Source: Candidatus Kapaibacterium sp. (lineage in GTDB: Bacteria; Bacteroidota; Ignavibacteria; Kapaibacteriales; WFXC01). From it: DNA of 34,701 nt. The stretch spans positions 1 through 34,701 of the forward strand of contig WFXC01000015.1 in the NCBI GenBank assembly GCA_015490805.1, in the 5' to 3' direction. The translations under genes were made by a program, and so were the position numbers. Numbering within the stretch: the stretch's first letter is position 1; each line of letters opens with the position of its first letter. Below, in pieces: positions 1 to 7,037 of the stretch. The notes beneath the pieces were generated by a model. It worked only from the letters and a program-made list of their open reading frames with translations. It was not told the origin of the DNA and ran no database searches.

Positions 1-1439
1 CGTGGTTGAAGAAGGAAGGGGAGAAAGTGGAGCGGGATGAGCCGTTACTGGAAATCTCCACGGACAAAGTGGACACGGAGATTCCGGCGCCAGCCAGCGG
101 GACGCTGGTGAAGATTTTAGCACAGGAAGGAGAAACCGTCGAAGTCGGCAAGGTGATAGCACTGATTGCGACCGGTGAAGGCGGAGCGGCGGCAACGAGT
201 GCAGCCGAGCAGCCGGCAGTAGCATCCCAGCCAGCACCAGCACCCCAGCCGGCAACACCAGCAGCGCCACAGCCAGCGCCACAACCGGCACCACAGCCAG
301 TGGCACCGGAAGCACCGCAGCCAGCACCGCAACCGCCAGCACCAGCTCCAATTACGGGTAATGGACACACCGTTGAGATTCCTCGAACGACGGGCAAGCG
401 CTTCTACTCTCCATTGGTGCGGACTATTGCGAAAAAGGAAGGCATTACGCTGGAAGAGCTGGAGCAAATTCCGGGAACAGGATTAGGGGGACGGGTCACC
501 AAACACGATTTGCTGAAATACATTGAGCAGAAAAAAGCTGGAGCAGTTCCAGCGCCACAGCCGGCGCCACAACCCGCAACACCGGCAGCGCCACAGCCGG
601 CACCAGCACCACAACCAGCGGCACCGGCGCCACAGCCAGCAGCGCCACCACAACTAGCGGCACCATCACCAGCACCGGCAGTTGCCGCAGAAGTGGATAC
701 GGAGGAGATTTACAAGAAGTACGGCACCGATATTGAAATTGTGAAGATGGATCACATTCGCCAGTTAATTGCTGAGCATATGGTGCGGTCGAAGATGACC
801 TCGCCGCATGCCACCAGCATTGGCGAAGCTGACGTGACTGGTATTGTCAAGGTTCGGGAGAAATACAAAGAGGAATTCCAGCGTCGGGAAGGCATCAAAC
901 TGACATTCACTCCTTTCTTTGCCGCTGCCGTTGCTGCCGCAGTGCGGAAGTATCCCGGTGTCAATGTGAGTGTGGAAGGGAAATACATCATTCGGCACAA
1001 ACATATCAACCTTGGCATTGCAACGGCGTTGCCCGATGGGAATTTGATTGTTCCAGTGGTTCGAGATGCCGATGCGCTCAACATTACCGGTCTGGCACGG
1101 GCTATTACGGATCTGGCAGAGCGAGCGCGCTCCAAACGGCTCAATCCGGATGACATTAGCGGCGGTACCATTACGCTGACTAACGTAGGAAGCTTTGGGA
1201 CCCTCTTCGGAATGCCAATTATCAACCAGCCACAAACGGCAATCATTGGCGTTGGGGCAATCCATAAACGTCCGGTGGTCAAAGAGATCGAGGGTAACGA
1301 TCTGATCGTTGTGCGGCATATGGTGTACATCTCTATTACGTACGACCATCGGGTGATCGACGGGATGTTAGCCGGGCAGTGTCTGGCAGAGATCATTCGG
1401 AATCTGGAACAGATGAACGAGCAGACGGTGCAGCTATAA
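1..1439 (+). CDS. Dihydrolipoamide acyltransferase (E2) of a 2-oxoacid dehydrogenase complex, 5'-truncated
   Basis: E2 transfers an acyl group from its swinging lipoyl arm to CoA in a pyruvate or branched-chain 2-oxoacid dehydrogenase complex. The frame is open from base 3 and the first visible residues already lie inside the lipoyl domain, so the true start is upstream; a TTG at 6 is an internal Leu. The lipoylated Lys is in the STDKVDTE motif (codon 66-68). A first Ala/Pro/Gln linker follows (about 180-350), then a peripheral-subunit-binding domain (about 395-530, FYSPLVRTIAKKEG), a second A/P/Q linker (about 540-690) and the catalytic domain. Its active-site DHRVIDG motif has His at 1347-1349. 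The substrate class (pyruvate or branched-chain) cannot be decided from this part. The matching E1 and E3 genes are not in view. Confidence 0.95.
   Translation, partial: WLKKEGEKVERDEPLLEISTDKVDTEIPAPASGTLVKILAQEGETVEVGKVIALIATGEGGAAATSAAEQPAVASQPAPAPQPATPAAPQPAPQPAPQPVAPEAPQPAPQPPAPAPITGNGHTVEIPRTTGKRFYSPLVRTIAKKEGITLEELEQIPGTGLGGRVTKHDLLKYIEQKKAGAVPAPQPAPQPATPAAPQPAPAPQPAAPAPQPAAPPQLAAPSPAPAVAAEVDTEEIYKKYGTDIEIVKMDHIRQLIAEHMVRSKMTSPHATSIGEADVTGIVKVREKYKEEFQRREGIKLTFTPFFAAAVAAAVRKYPGVNVSVEGKYIIRHKHINLGIATALPDGNLIVPVVRDADALNITGLARAITDLAERARSKRLNPDDISGGTITLTNVGSFGTLFGMPIINQPQTAIIGVGAIHKRPVVKEIEGNDLIVVRHMVYISITYDHRVIDGMLAGQCLAEIIRNLEQMNEQTVQL
180..690 (+). repeat. Ala-Pro-Gln codon repeats encoding the two E2 linkers
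   Basis: Two low-complexity blocks (about 180-350 and 540-690) repeat short units coding for APQP/APAP. They flank the subunit-binding domain and match the flexible interdomain linkers usual in E2 proteins. Near-identical units make this a likely place for length variation or assembly error. Confidence 0.85.
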
Positions 1440-1477
1440 CAAGCAACGGGATTGCTCGTCTTAGCACACCGCACAGT

Positions 1478-1552
1478 GGGCAGATAGCTCAGTTGGTCCA
1501 GAGCGCCTGCCTTACAAGCAGGAGGGCGGGAGTTCGAATCTCCCTCTGCCCA
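1478..1552 (+). tRNA. tRNA-Val (anticodon UAC)
   Basis: A cloverleaf can be folded by eye. The 7-bp acceptor stem is GGGCAGA (1478-1484) with TCTGCCC (1545-1551), discriminator A1552. The anticodon stem CCTGC/GCAGG encloses loop CTTACAA, giving anticodon TAC. The T arm is GGGAG-TTCGAATC-TCCC. No CCA is encoded. It lies 38 nt after the E2 stop and 7 nt before tRNA-Leu, so the two tRNAs are probably co-transcribed. Confidence 0.96.
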
Positions 1553-1559
1553 CTCCAAT

Positions 1560-1643
1560 GCGGAAGTGGCGGAATTGGTAGACGCGCTGGACTCAAAATC
1601 CAGTGGGGTCACACCCGTGAGGGTTCGAGTCCCTCCTTCCGCA
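1560..1643 (+). tRNA. tRNA-Leu (anticodon CAA)
   Basis: Class II tRNA with a long variable arm. Acceptor stem GCGGAAG (1560-1566) pairs with CTTCCGC (1636-1642), discriminator A1643. The anticodon stem CTGGA/TCCAG encloses loop CTCAAAA, anticodon CAA (reads UUG). The T arm contains GGTTCGAGTCC. CCA is not encoded. Confidence 0.96.
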
Positions 1644-1842
1644 CACCCTCCATTCGGTTCTTCCTTTCTCCGTGGTGCATTCTTCAAACGCTGAATGCTG
1701 CTCGTCGACACCGGCTTTTGTTGCAGCATACGGGGAACACCAGCTTTCACCAGCGAGCGAAAGATGGTAAAGAAAGCTGCTGATCTGCTCTGAATAACCC
1801 AGCAGGTTGTCCTGCCAGGGGCGATCTATGCTGTGGCGAACC
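1644..1842. other. Intergenic, no gene recognised
   Basis: First part of the 528-nt gap between tRNA-Leu and gatA. Reading frames here run through the tRNAs or the hairpin repeats and show no protein-like composition. No terminator with a clear T-run was found after the tRNA pair. Confidence 0.5.
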
Positions 1843-2032
1843 GGGAGCGCCGACTTCAGTCGGCAAGGAAGGTGCACCCTAAGGGGTGCGTTCCCAGTAA
1901 ATGCACACTGAAGTGTGCGCTCCCAGTGATCGGGATTACCAACCGGAAGTACCACACGGGGAGCGCCGGCTTCAGCCGGCATCATTGCACACTAAAGTAT
2001 GCGCTCCCGGTAGATGCACGCTGAAGCGTGCA
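1843..2032. repeat. REP/BIME-like cluster of six small hairpins with a GGGAGCGC head
   Basis: Six hairpins occur in 190 nt. Type A (plus orientation): GCCGAC-TTCA-GTCGGC (1849-1864) and GCCGGC-TTCA-GCCGGC (1965-1980), each preceded by GGGAGC. Type B (the same design inverted, loop TGAA/TAAA, followed by GCGCTCCC or similar): 1903-1918, 1987-2002 and 2015-2032. A further hairpin, GCACCC-TAAG-GGGTGC, lies at 1874-1889. Stem sequences differ between copies but pairing is kept, while loop and head are conserved. A GGAG-type head 5' of a short palindrome, in facing pairs, is the REP/BIME design mobilised by RAYT (TnpA-REP) proteins. No RAYT gene is in the window. A second locus is at 23371-23450. 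Confidence 0.85.
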
Positions 2033-2136
2033 CTTCTTGCGGGCTAAAAGTGTCGACGGTCGCGGGCTCATAGGAACGCAGCACCGTCCGCTGTTCCTTG
2101 CTCGAACGTTCGTAGCAGCAATCGCCCCGTTTGCTG

Positions 2137-2144
2137 TATCTTTG
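2137..2144 (+). promoter_or_regulatory. Candidate Bacteroidota-type -7 element (TATCTTTG) for gatA
   Basis: TATCTTTG fits the TAnnTTTG -7 consensus known from Bacteroidota and ends 27 nt before the gatA ATG. No clear -33 TTTG was seen at the usual distance, so this is tentative. Confidence 0.35.
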
Positions 2145-2171
2145 CGTTTTGTTAATGAGGAGCAGAGCACT

Positions 2172-3590
2172 ATGCGGACGTATGAGACATTCCGGAAAGA
2201 GCGGGAAGCAGGAAGGCGTCGATGCGTTGAGGAGCTGGAGCACTTTCTGCAGCGGATTCAGGACCAAGAGCATTTGAATGCATTCATTACCGTTGTGGAT
2301 CCTGAACGGCTTCGGCAGCAGGCAGAGCAGGCAGATGAGCAGTTTGAGCGTGGGACTGCCCGTCCCCTGGAAGGATTGATTGTGGCAGTAAAGGACAATA
2401 TTTCCACGCAGGGAATTCGTACCACGTGTGCGTCGAAGATTCTGGAAAATTTTGTGCCGGTGTATGATGCAACGGCGGTGCAGCGGCTGAAAGCGGCGGG
2501 AGCGATTATCATTGGCAAAACGAATCTGGACGAGTTCGCAATGGGCTCTTCCAATGAAAATTCTGCCTTTGGTGCGGTTCGTAATCCACACAATGAGGCA
2601 TACGTTCCCGGTGGGTCTTCCGGTGGATCTGCTGTCGCTGTTGCTGCTGAAATGTGCCACGTTGCGTTGGGATCGGATACTGGAGGCTCTGTGCGGCAGC
2701 CGGCTGCTTTCTGTGGGGTCATTGGGTTGAAGCCGACGTATGGGCGGATTTCTCGCTTCGGACTGGTTGCTTTTGCCTCCTCACTGGATCAGATCGGGAT
2801 TCTGGCAGCTTCGCTGAATGATACGGCGGCGGTACTGGATGTGATCAGTGGCTACGATCCACGCGACAGTACCTCGGCGCCACTGGAGCCGACCGCAACA
2901 TTCCCGGTTGAGCCCCGGATGCCAGCGCGGGTTGCTGTGCTGGATGATCAGGCACTCGCAGAGTGTGACGAGCGGGTCCGACAACGGTACGCAGCCATTG
3001 TTGAGCAGTTGCAACGATCGGGTGTTCAATGTACCCCGGTTGCGTTCCCTGCCAGTGACGCATTGGTGGCTACCTACTACATCATTGCGACGGCAGAAGC
3101 TTCTTCCAATCTTGCCCGCTATGATGGGATTCGCTATGGATTGCGTGCAGAGGGCGAAGACATCATTACGGCAACCCGATCGGCTGGCTTCGGGATGGAA
3201 GTGAAGCGGCGGATTATGCTGGGAACCTATGTGCTATCTTCTGGATACTACGACGCGTACTACCGCAAGGCGCTGAAAGCACGCCGATTTTTTGCGGAAT
3301 GGTACGAGAAAATCTTCGCTGACAACGATCTTTTCCTGCTGCCTACCTCTCCTGTTCCTCCATTCCGGCTGGGAGAACGGCTGCAGGATCCGATCGCAAT
3401 GTATTTAGCCGATTTGTTTACGATTTCTGCGAATTTAGCAGCTATTCCCGCAATCAATTTGCCAGCCGGCACAACAACTGAGCATCTGCCGATAGGAATC
3501 CAGGTGCAGGTGCCAAAGTTTCAGGAAAAAGCGTTGTTCCAATACGCCCGGTGGCTGCTCCAGCAGTTCGCTGACATCAACCCTGCGTAG
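2172..3590 (+). CDS. gatA: Aspartyl/glutamyl-tRNA amidotransferase subunit A
   Basis: GatA is the glutaminase subunit of GatCAB. It releases ammonia from Gln to convert Glu-tRNA(Gln) or Asp-tRNA(Asn) to the amidated form. The 472-residue protein is a full-length amidase-signature enzyme. The Ser-cisSer-Lys triad is visible: K74 (VAVKDN), S149 (GGSSGGS) and S173 (DTGGSVRQPA). Spacings of 75 and 24 residues equal those of characterised GatA. ATG 2172 is chosen because GAGGAG (2157-2162) lies 9 nt upstream and the family N-terminus begins near here. An in-frame upstream extension runs into the REP-like hairpins and looks non-coding. gatB and gatC are not adjacent, so the subunits are dispersed in this genome. 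Confidence 0.95.
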   Translation: MRTYETFRKEREAGRRRCVEELEHFLQRIQDQEHLNAFITVVDPERLRQQAEQADEQFERGTARPLEGLIVAVKDNISTQGIRTTCASKILENFVPVYDATAVQRLKAAGAIIIGKTNLDEFAMGSSNENSAFGAVRNPHNEAYVPGGSSGGSAVAVAAEMCHVALGSDTGGSVRQPAAFCGVIGLKPTYGRISRFGLVAFASSLDQIGILAASLNDTAAVLDVISGYDPRDSTSAPLEPTATFPVEPRMPARVAVLDDQALAECDERVRQRYAAIVEQLQRSGVQCTPVAFPASDALVATYYIIATAEASSNLARYDGIRYGLRAEGEDIITATRSAGFGMEVKRRIMLGTYVLSSGYYDAYYRKALKARRFFAEWYEKIFADNDLFLLPTSPVPPFRLGERLQDPIAMYLADLFTISANLAAIPAINLPAGTTTEHLPIGIQVQVPKFQEKALFQYARWLLQQFADINPA

Positions 3591-3712
3591 CGTTCTATAC
3601 CATAGCTGCGCAGGCAATGCCAGATGAAGCCGGTCCCAATCTTATGTTGCGATTCCACAAATTTCCGTATTTTTACTGTGAGTGGTTAGTGAGTCAAAGG
3701 GGAGTGGCAAGA

Positions 3713-4489
3713 ATGTGGCGGCGGGCGGCGGTCACAGCGATTTTTCTTGTTTTTTCACTTACGGTCGTGGCTGCTCAAAAGGCGAAGAAAATTACTTTTC
3801 CCTCCAAAGATGGGCTTCAGATAACGGCGGAAGTTCTCAGAGCAACTTCTACCACGGCGCCGTGGCTGGTGTTGTGTCATCAAGCCCGATGGAGTCGGGG
3901 AGAATACCGGGAGACAATGCCGTGGTTTGCCGATCTTGGTTACAACTGCATTGCGGTTGATCTGCGCTCCGGTGGCGAAGTAAATGGGGTAGTGAACGAA
4001 ACGCATCAGCGGGCGGTTGCAAAGGGGTTGGGGACAACGTATGTGGATGCACAGCAGGATATGGAAGCGGCAATTGAGTATGTCCGCAGGCAGTTCAGAG
4101 CACAACAGGTCATTCTGGTTGGGAGCTCTTATTCAGCAGCTTTGGCACTGGTAGTAGCGGCCCAGCATCCAAGGCAGGTTGATGGGGTCATCGCCTTTTC
4201 TCCCGGAGAATACTTCGTCCGACTTGGGAAATCAGAAAATTTCATAGCACAACATCTTGCTGCTGTACAGTGTCCGGTGCTGATTACGTGTGCAGCGTCG
4301 GAACGCCATTTTTGCGAACATTTTCAGCAGGCGGTTCGCTCAGGACAGAATGTTCGTTTCTTTGTTCCGCCTAATGATGGCGCACACGGTTCACGAGCAC
4401 TCTGGAAACAATTTTCCCAGTCGCGAGCGTATCGCGAGGTTGTTCGGGAGTTCTTAGAACGTTTCTTCCCTGTCGGTTCAACAAAGTAG
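3713..4489 (+). CDS. Secreted alpha/beta-hydrolase, dienelactone-hydrolase-like
   Basis: A 258-residue protein starting with a signal peptide (MWRRAAVTAIFLVFSLTVVAAQ), so periplasmic or secreted. The mature part has an alpha/beta-hydrolase layout. An early strand WLVLCHQA is followed by a nucleophile elbow G137-S-S139-Y-S141, in which the usual final Gly is Ser, and a late His225 in NDGAHGS. The acidic member is not certain. ATG 3713 is preferred over an in-frame ATG at 3617 because AAGGGGAG (3697-3704) precedes it by 8 nt and the signal peptide follows directly. The gene ends 9 nt before the symporter start, suggesting one transcript. Substrate unknown. Confidence 0.8.
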   Translation: MWRRAAVTAIFLVFSLTVVAAQKAKKITFPSKDGLQITAEVLRATSTTAPWLVLCHQARWSRGEYRETMPWFADLGYNCIAVDLRSGGEVNGVVNETHQRAVAKGLGTTYVDAQQDMEAAIEYVRRQFRAQQVILVGSSYSAALALVVAAQHPRQVDGVIAFSPGEYFVRLGKSENFIAQHLAAVQCPVLITCAASERHFCEHFQQAVRSGQNVRFFVPPNDGAHGSRALWKQFSQSRAYREVVREFLERFFPVGSTK

Positions 4490-4498
4490 ACGGCAGCA

Positions 4499-5890
4499 AT
4501 GCAAGAGACGATCCGCTCTATTCTCAATGAGATCTCCAGTTGGGTGTGGGGACCGCCGCTGTTAGTGCTACTGGTTGGTACTGGCTTGTATTTGACGTTT
4601 TTGCTCCGGGGATTGCAGTTTCGACGATTGGGATATGCTCTCTGGCTGGCATTTGTGAAGCGGCGGGAAACAGGTGCTGCTGGCGATATTTCCCATTTCC
4701 AGGCGCTGATGACCGCATTGTCTGCTACCGTTGGGACGGGCAACATTGCAGGGGTTGCGACTGCTATTGCCCTTGGCGGTCCCGGTGCGCTGTTCTGGAT
4801 GTGGATCACTGGATTGGTGGGGATGGCGACCAAATACTCCGAGGCACTCTTAGGAGTGCATTATCGGGAGAAAGATGCACTGGGAACGATGAGCGGCGGT
4901 CCTATGTACTATCTGCGGAAAGGGTTGAACTCCCCATTGTTGGGAACACTCTTTGCGCTGTTTACTTCCATTGCTGCTTTCGGGATTGGCAATATGGTGC
5001 AATCTAACTCCGTTGCCGATGCTCTCCACCATTCGTTTTCGATACCCGTTGAGATAACAGGCGTCGTGCTGGCAATAGCAACGGCACTGGTTATCTTAGG
5101 GGGTATTCGCAGCATTGCCCGTGTGACCGAGGTGCTGGTTCCGTTTATGATCGCCGTTTATATGATCGGCGCCTTATGGGTCGTTGCATTGAATATTTCG
5201 GAAATCCCGGCAGTGATTGCGCTGGTCCTGCAATCTGCCTTTTCTCCCACGGCAGCCGCTGGTGGCTTTGCCGGTGCAACCGTGTTGTTGACTATCCGAA
5301 TGGGCGTAGCACGAGGGGTGTTTTCGAACGAATCGGGATTGGGCAGTGCGGCGATCGCTGCTGCGGCAGCACAAACGCGGCATCCAGTGACGCAGGCATT
5401 GGTGTCGATGACCCAGACGTTCATTGACACGATCATTGTATGCAGCCTGACCGGTTTTGTGATTCTGGTAACTGGCAGTTGGACAACGGGTGAAACCGGT
5501 GCTCCTCTTACCGCTATGGCATTTCAGCAGGCGCTTCCCGGTGAGTGGGGAGATCTGATTGTAACTCTGGGGCTGGTCCTGTTTGCCTATTCTACGGTTT
5601 TGGGATGGAGCTATTATGGAGAAAAAGCCTTTGAGTATTTGCTGGGAGAAAAGGTGGTCAAACCGTATCGTTTTGCGTTCGTCACCGTGGTATTGGTAGG
5701 TGCTGTTACCCATCTGGACATTGTCTGGACTTTTGCTGATATTATGAACGGGCTAATGGCAATTCCTAATCTGATTGGATTGATAGGTTTGAGTGGTATC
5801 ATTGTAAGGTTGACAAAGGAGTTTTTTGTTCAACAAGATAATGTACAGGGGGATGCGGATAGGAAAACCATTGATCCTGGCGATCGATGA
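4499..5890 (+). CDS. Na+/alanine (or glycine) symporter, AGCS family
   Basis: A 463-residue polytopic inner-membrane protein with roughly ten hydrophobic segments, normal for the amino acid-cation symporter family, which takes up small amino acids with Na+. Family signatures seen are the [16 protein letters not shown] segment near residue 75 and [15 protein letters not shown] near residue 275, plus a [10 protein letters not shown] motif. The last 65 nt overlap the start of the following receiver/kinase gene, so the two are very likely co-transcribed and translationally linked. Substrate specificity cannot be read from sequence. Confidence 0.92.
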   Translation: MQETIRSILNEISSWVWGPPLLVLLVGTGLYLTFLLRGLQFRRLGYALWLAFVKRRETGAAGDISHFQALMTALSATVGTGNIAGVATAIALGGPGALFWMWITGLVGMATKYSEALLGVHYREKDALGTMSGGPMYYLRKGLNSPLLGTLFALFTSIAAFGIGNMVQSNSVADALHHSFSIPVEITGVVLAIATALVILGGIRSIARVTEVLVPFMIAVYMIGALWVVALNISEIPAVIALVLQSAFSPTAAAGGFAGATVLLTIRMGVARGVFSNESGLGSAAIAAAAAQTRHPVTQALVSMTQTFIDTIIVCSLTGFVILVTGSWTTGETGAPLTAMAFQQALPGEWGDLIVTLGLVLFAYSTVLGWSYYGEKAFEYLLGEKVVKPYRFAFVTVVLVGAVTHLDIVWTFADIMNGLMAIPNLIGLIGLSGIIVRLTKEFFVQQDNVQGDADRKTIDPGDR

Positions 5891-7037
5891 TGTTGAAGAG
5901 AATCTAAATGCCATTTCTGAGATTCTCCGCCGAAATGATTTTGACGTGATGGTGGCACCGTCAGGCGAAGTAGCTTTGAAACTGTTGGAGCGTCGCAAAC
6001 CAGATCTTATCTTGCTGGATATTATGATGCCAGAAATGGACGGCTACACCGTTGCCACGATTATCCAGCGTCGGCAGGACTGGCAGGATATTCCTATCAT
6101 TTTCCTCAGTGCTTTAACCGACGTTGATGCGAAAGTCAAAGGGTTTGAAGTCGGTGGTGTCGACTACATTACCAAGCCCTTTATGGAGAAAGAAGTGGTT
6201 GCCCGAATCAATACTCATCTGGAGTTGTCCTGGCTTCGCAAATCGCTGGAGCATACGATTAATCAACTGCGAGAAGCGAATCAAGCAAAAGACGAATTCC
6301 TTCGGGTGATCTCCCACGATCTCCGTTCGCCGCTTTCTTCTTTGCAGAACCTGGGGGAGCTTCTCCAGCGGGACGATGTAGCGAAAGATCCGAATGCAAT
6401 CAAAGAACTTGGAAAAATGATCGGTGAGGTAAGCAGTCAGTTATTAGCGATGGTCAACGGTTTGCTGGATATCGCCAAAATTGAATCGGGGAAGTTTACG
6501 CTGAATCTGCTGGAAACGAATATGGTCGATCTTGCTAAGCGTAGCGCGGAGTTATTGCGAATAAATGCAGAGGCTAAGAATATAAACTTCAAAACGGATT
6601 TCGGTACCACCGATGTTCCGGTAGTTGTGGATACTGCCAAGATTGGTCAGGTTATTAACAATCTGTTATCAAATGCGATTAAGTTTACACATCCGGGGGG
6701 TACAGTCACGCTGCGGGTTAGGGATTGTGGTGATCTCGTACAAATACAGGTTTCAGATACTGGCATCGGTATTCCACAGGAAATGCTTCCCCATTTGTTT
6801 GAAAAGTTTGGTCCTCATCAGCGTCCGGGGACAGCGGGAGAAAAGGGAACCGGGTTGGGAATGCCAATTATTAAAGGATTTGTGGAATTGCACGGAGGAA
6901 CAGTTGATGTACAAAGCAAGGAAGGGGAAGGAACAACCGTGACGATTACGTTACCGAAACGGTTGGGCGTTGATGTAGAAAAGTCAGTGCGAACTTGTCA
7001 ACAGAACAACGATGGAAGTAATTCTGGTTCTCAGTAG
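5826..7037 (+). CDS. Sensor histidine kinase with N-terminal receiver domain (REC-HisKA-HATPase)
   Basis: A cytoplasmic protein of about 403 residues without membrane segments. The N-terminal receiver has the acidic pair in AIDDVEEN, phospho-acceptor D65 in [11 protein letters not shown] and the conserved Lys in YITKPF. A short helical linker leads to a HisKA domain with H164 ([10 protein letters not shown]), then HATPase_c with [18 protein letters not shown] and GTGLGMP. Numbering is from TTG 5826, which follows AAAGGAG (5815-5821) by only 4 nt. ATG 5841 and ATG 5853 are alternatives, the last giving the most usual N-terminus. It overlaps the symporter by 65 nt and the next kinase by 26 nt. 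There is no output domain, so it must pass phosphate or receive it from partners. Confidence 0.92.
   Translation: MFNKIMYRGMRIGKPLILAIDDVEENLNAISEILRRNDFDVMVAPSGEVALKLLERRKPDLILLDIMMPEMDGYTVATIIQRRQDWQDIPIIFLSALTDVDAKVKGFEVGGVDYITKPFMEKEVVARINTHLELSWLRKSLEHTINQLREANQAKDEFLRVISHDLRSPLSSLQNLGELLQRDDVAKDPNAIKELGKMIGEVSSQLLAMVNGLLDIAKIESGKFTLNLLETNMVDLAKRSAELLRINAEAKNINFKTDFGTTDVPVVVDTAKIGQVINNLLSNAIKFTHPGGTVTLRVRDCGDLVQIQVSDTGIGIPQEMLPHLFEKFGPHQRPGTAGEKGTGLGMPIIKGFVELHGGTVDVQSKEGEGTTVTITLPKRLGVDVEKSVRTCQQNNDGSNSGSQ

Noticed and set aside
117-467. Minus-strand open frame opposite the E2 lipoyl domain and linker
   Set aside because: Its Trp/Cys/Arg-rich composition is the complement of the Ala/Pro/Gln codons; it is a shadow of the real gene.
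752-1750. Long minus-strand open frame across E2 and both tRNAs
   Set aside because: It runs through two tRNA genes and the E2 catalytic domain; no family resemblance.
1843-2032. CRISPR array
   Set aside because: Repeats are short palindromes with variable stems and irregular spacing; no cas genes.
2028-2171. Upstream in-frame extension of gatA
   Set aside because: It begins within a REP-like hairpin and lacks a ribosome site; ATG 2172 has a good one.
3617-3712. Earlier ATG for the alpha/beta-hydrolase
   Set aside because: It would bury the signal peptide behind 32 residues and lacks a ribosome site; ATG 3713 has both.
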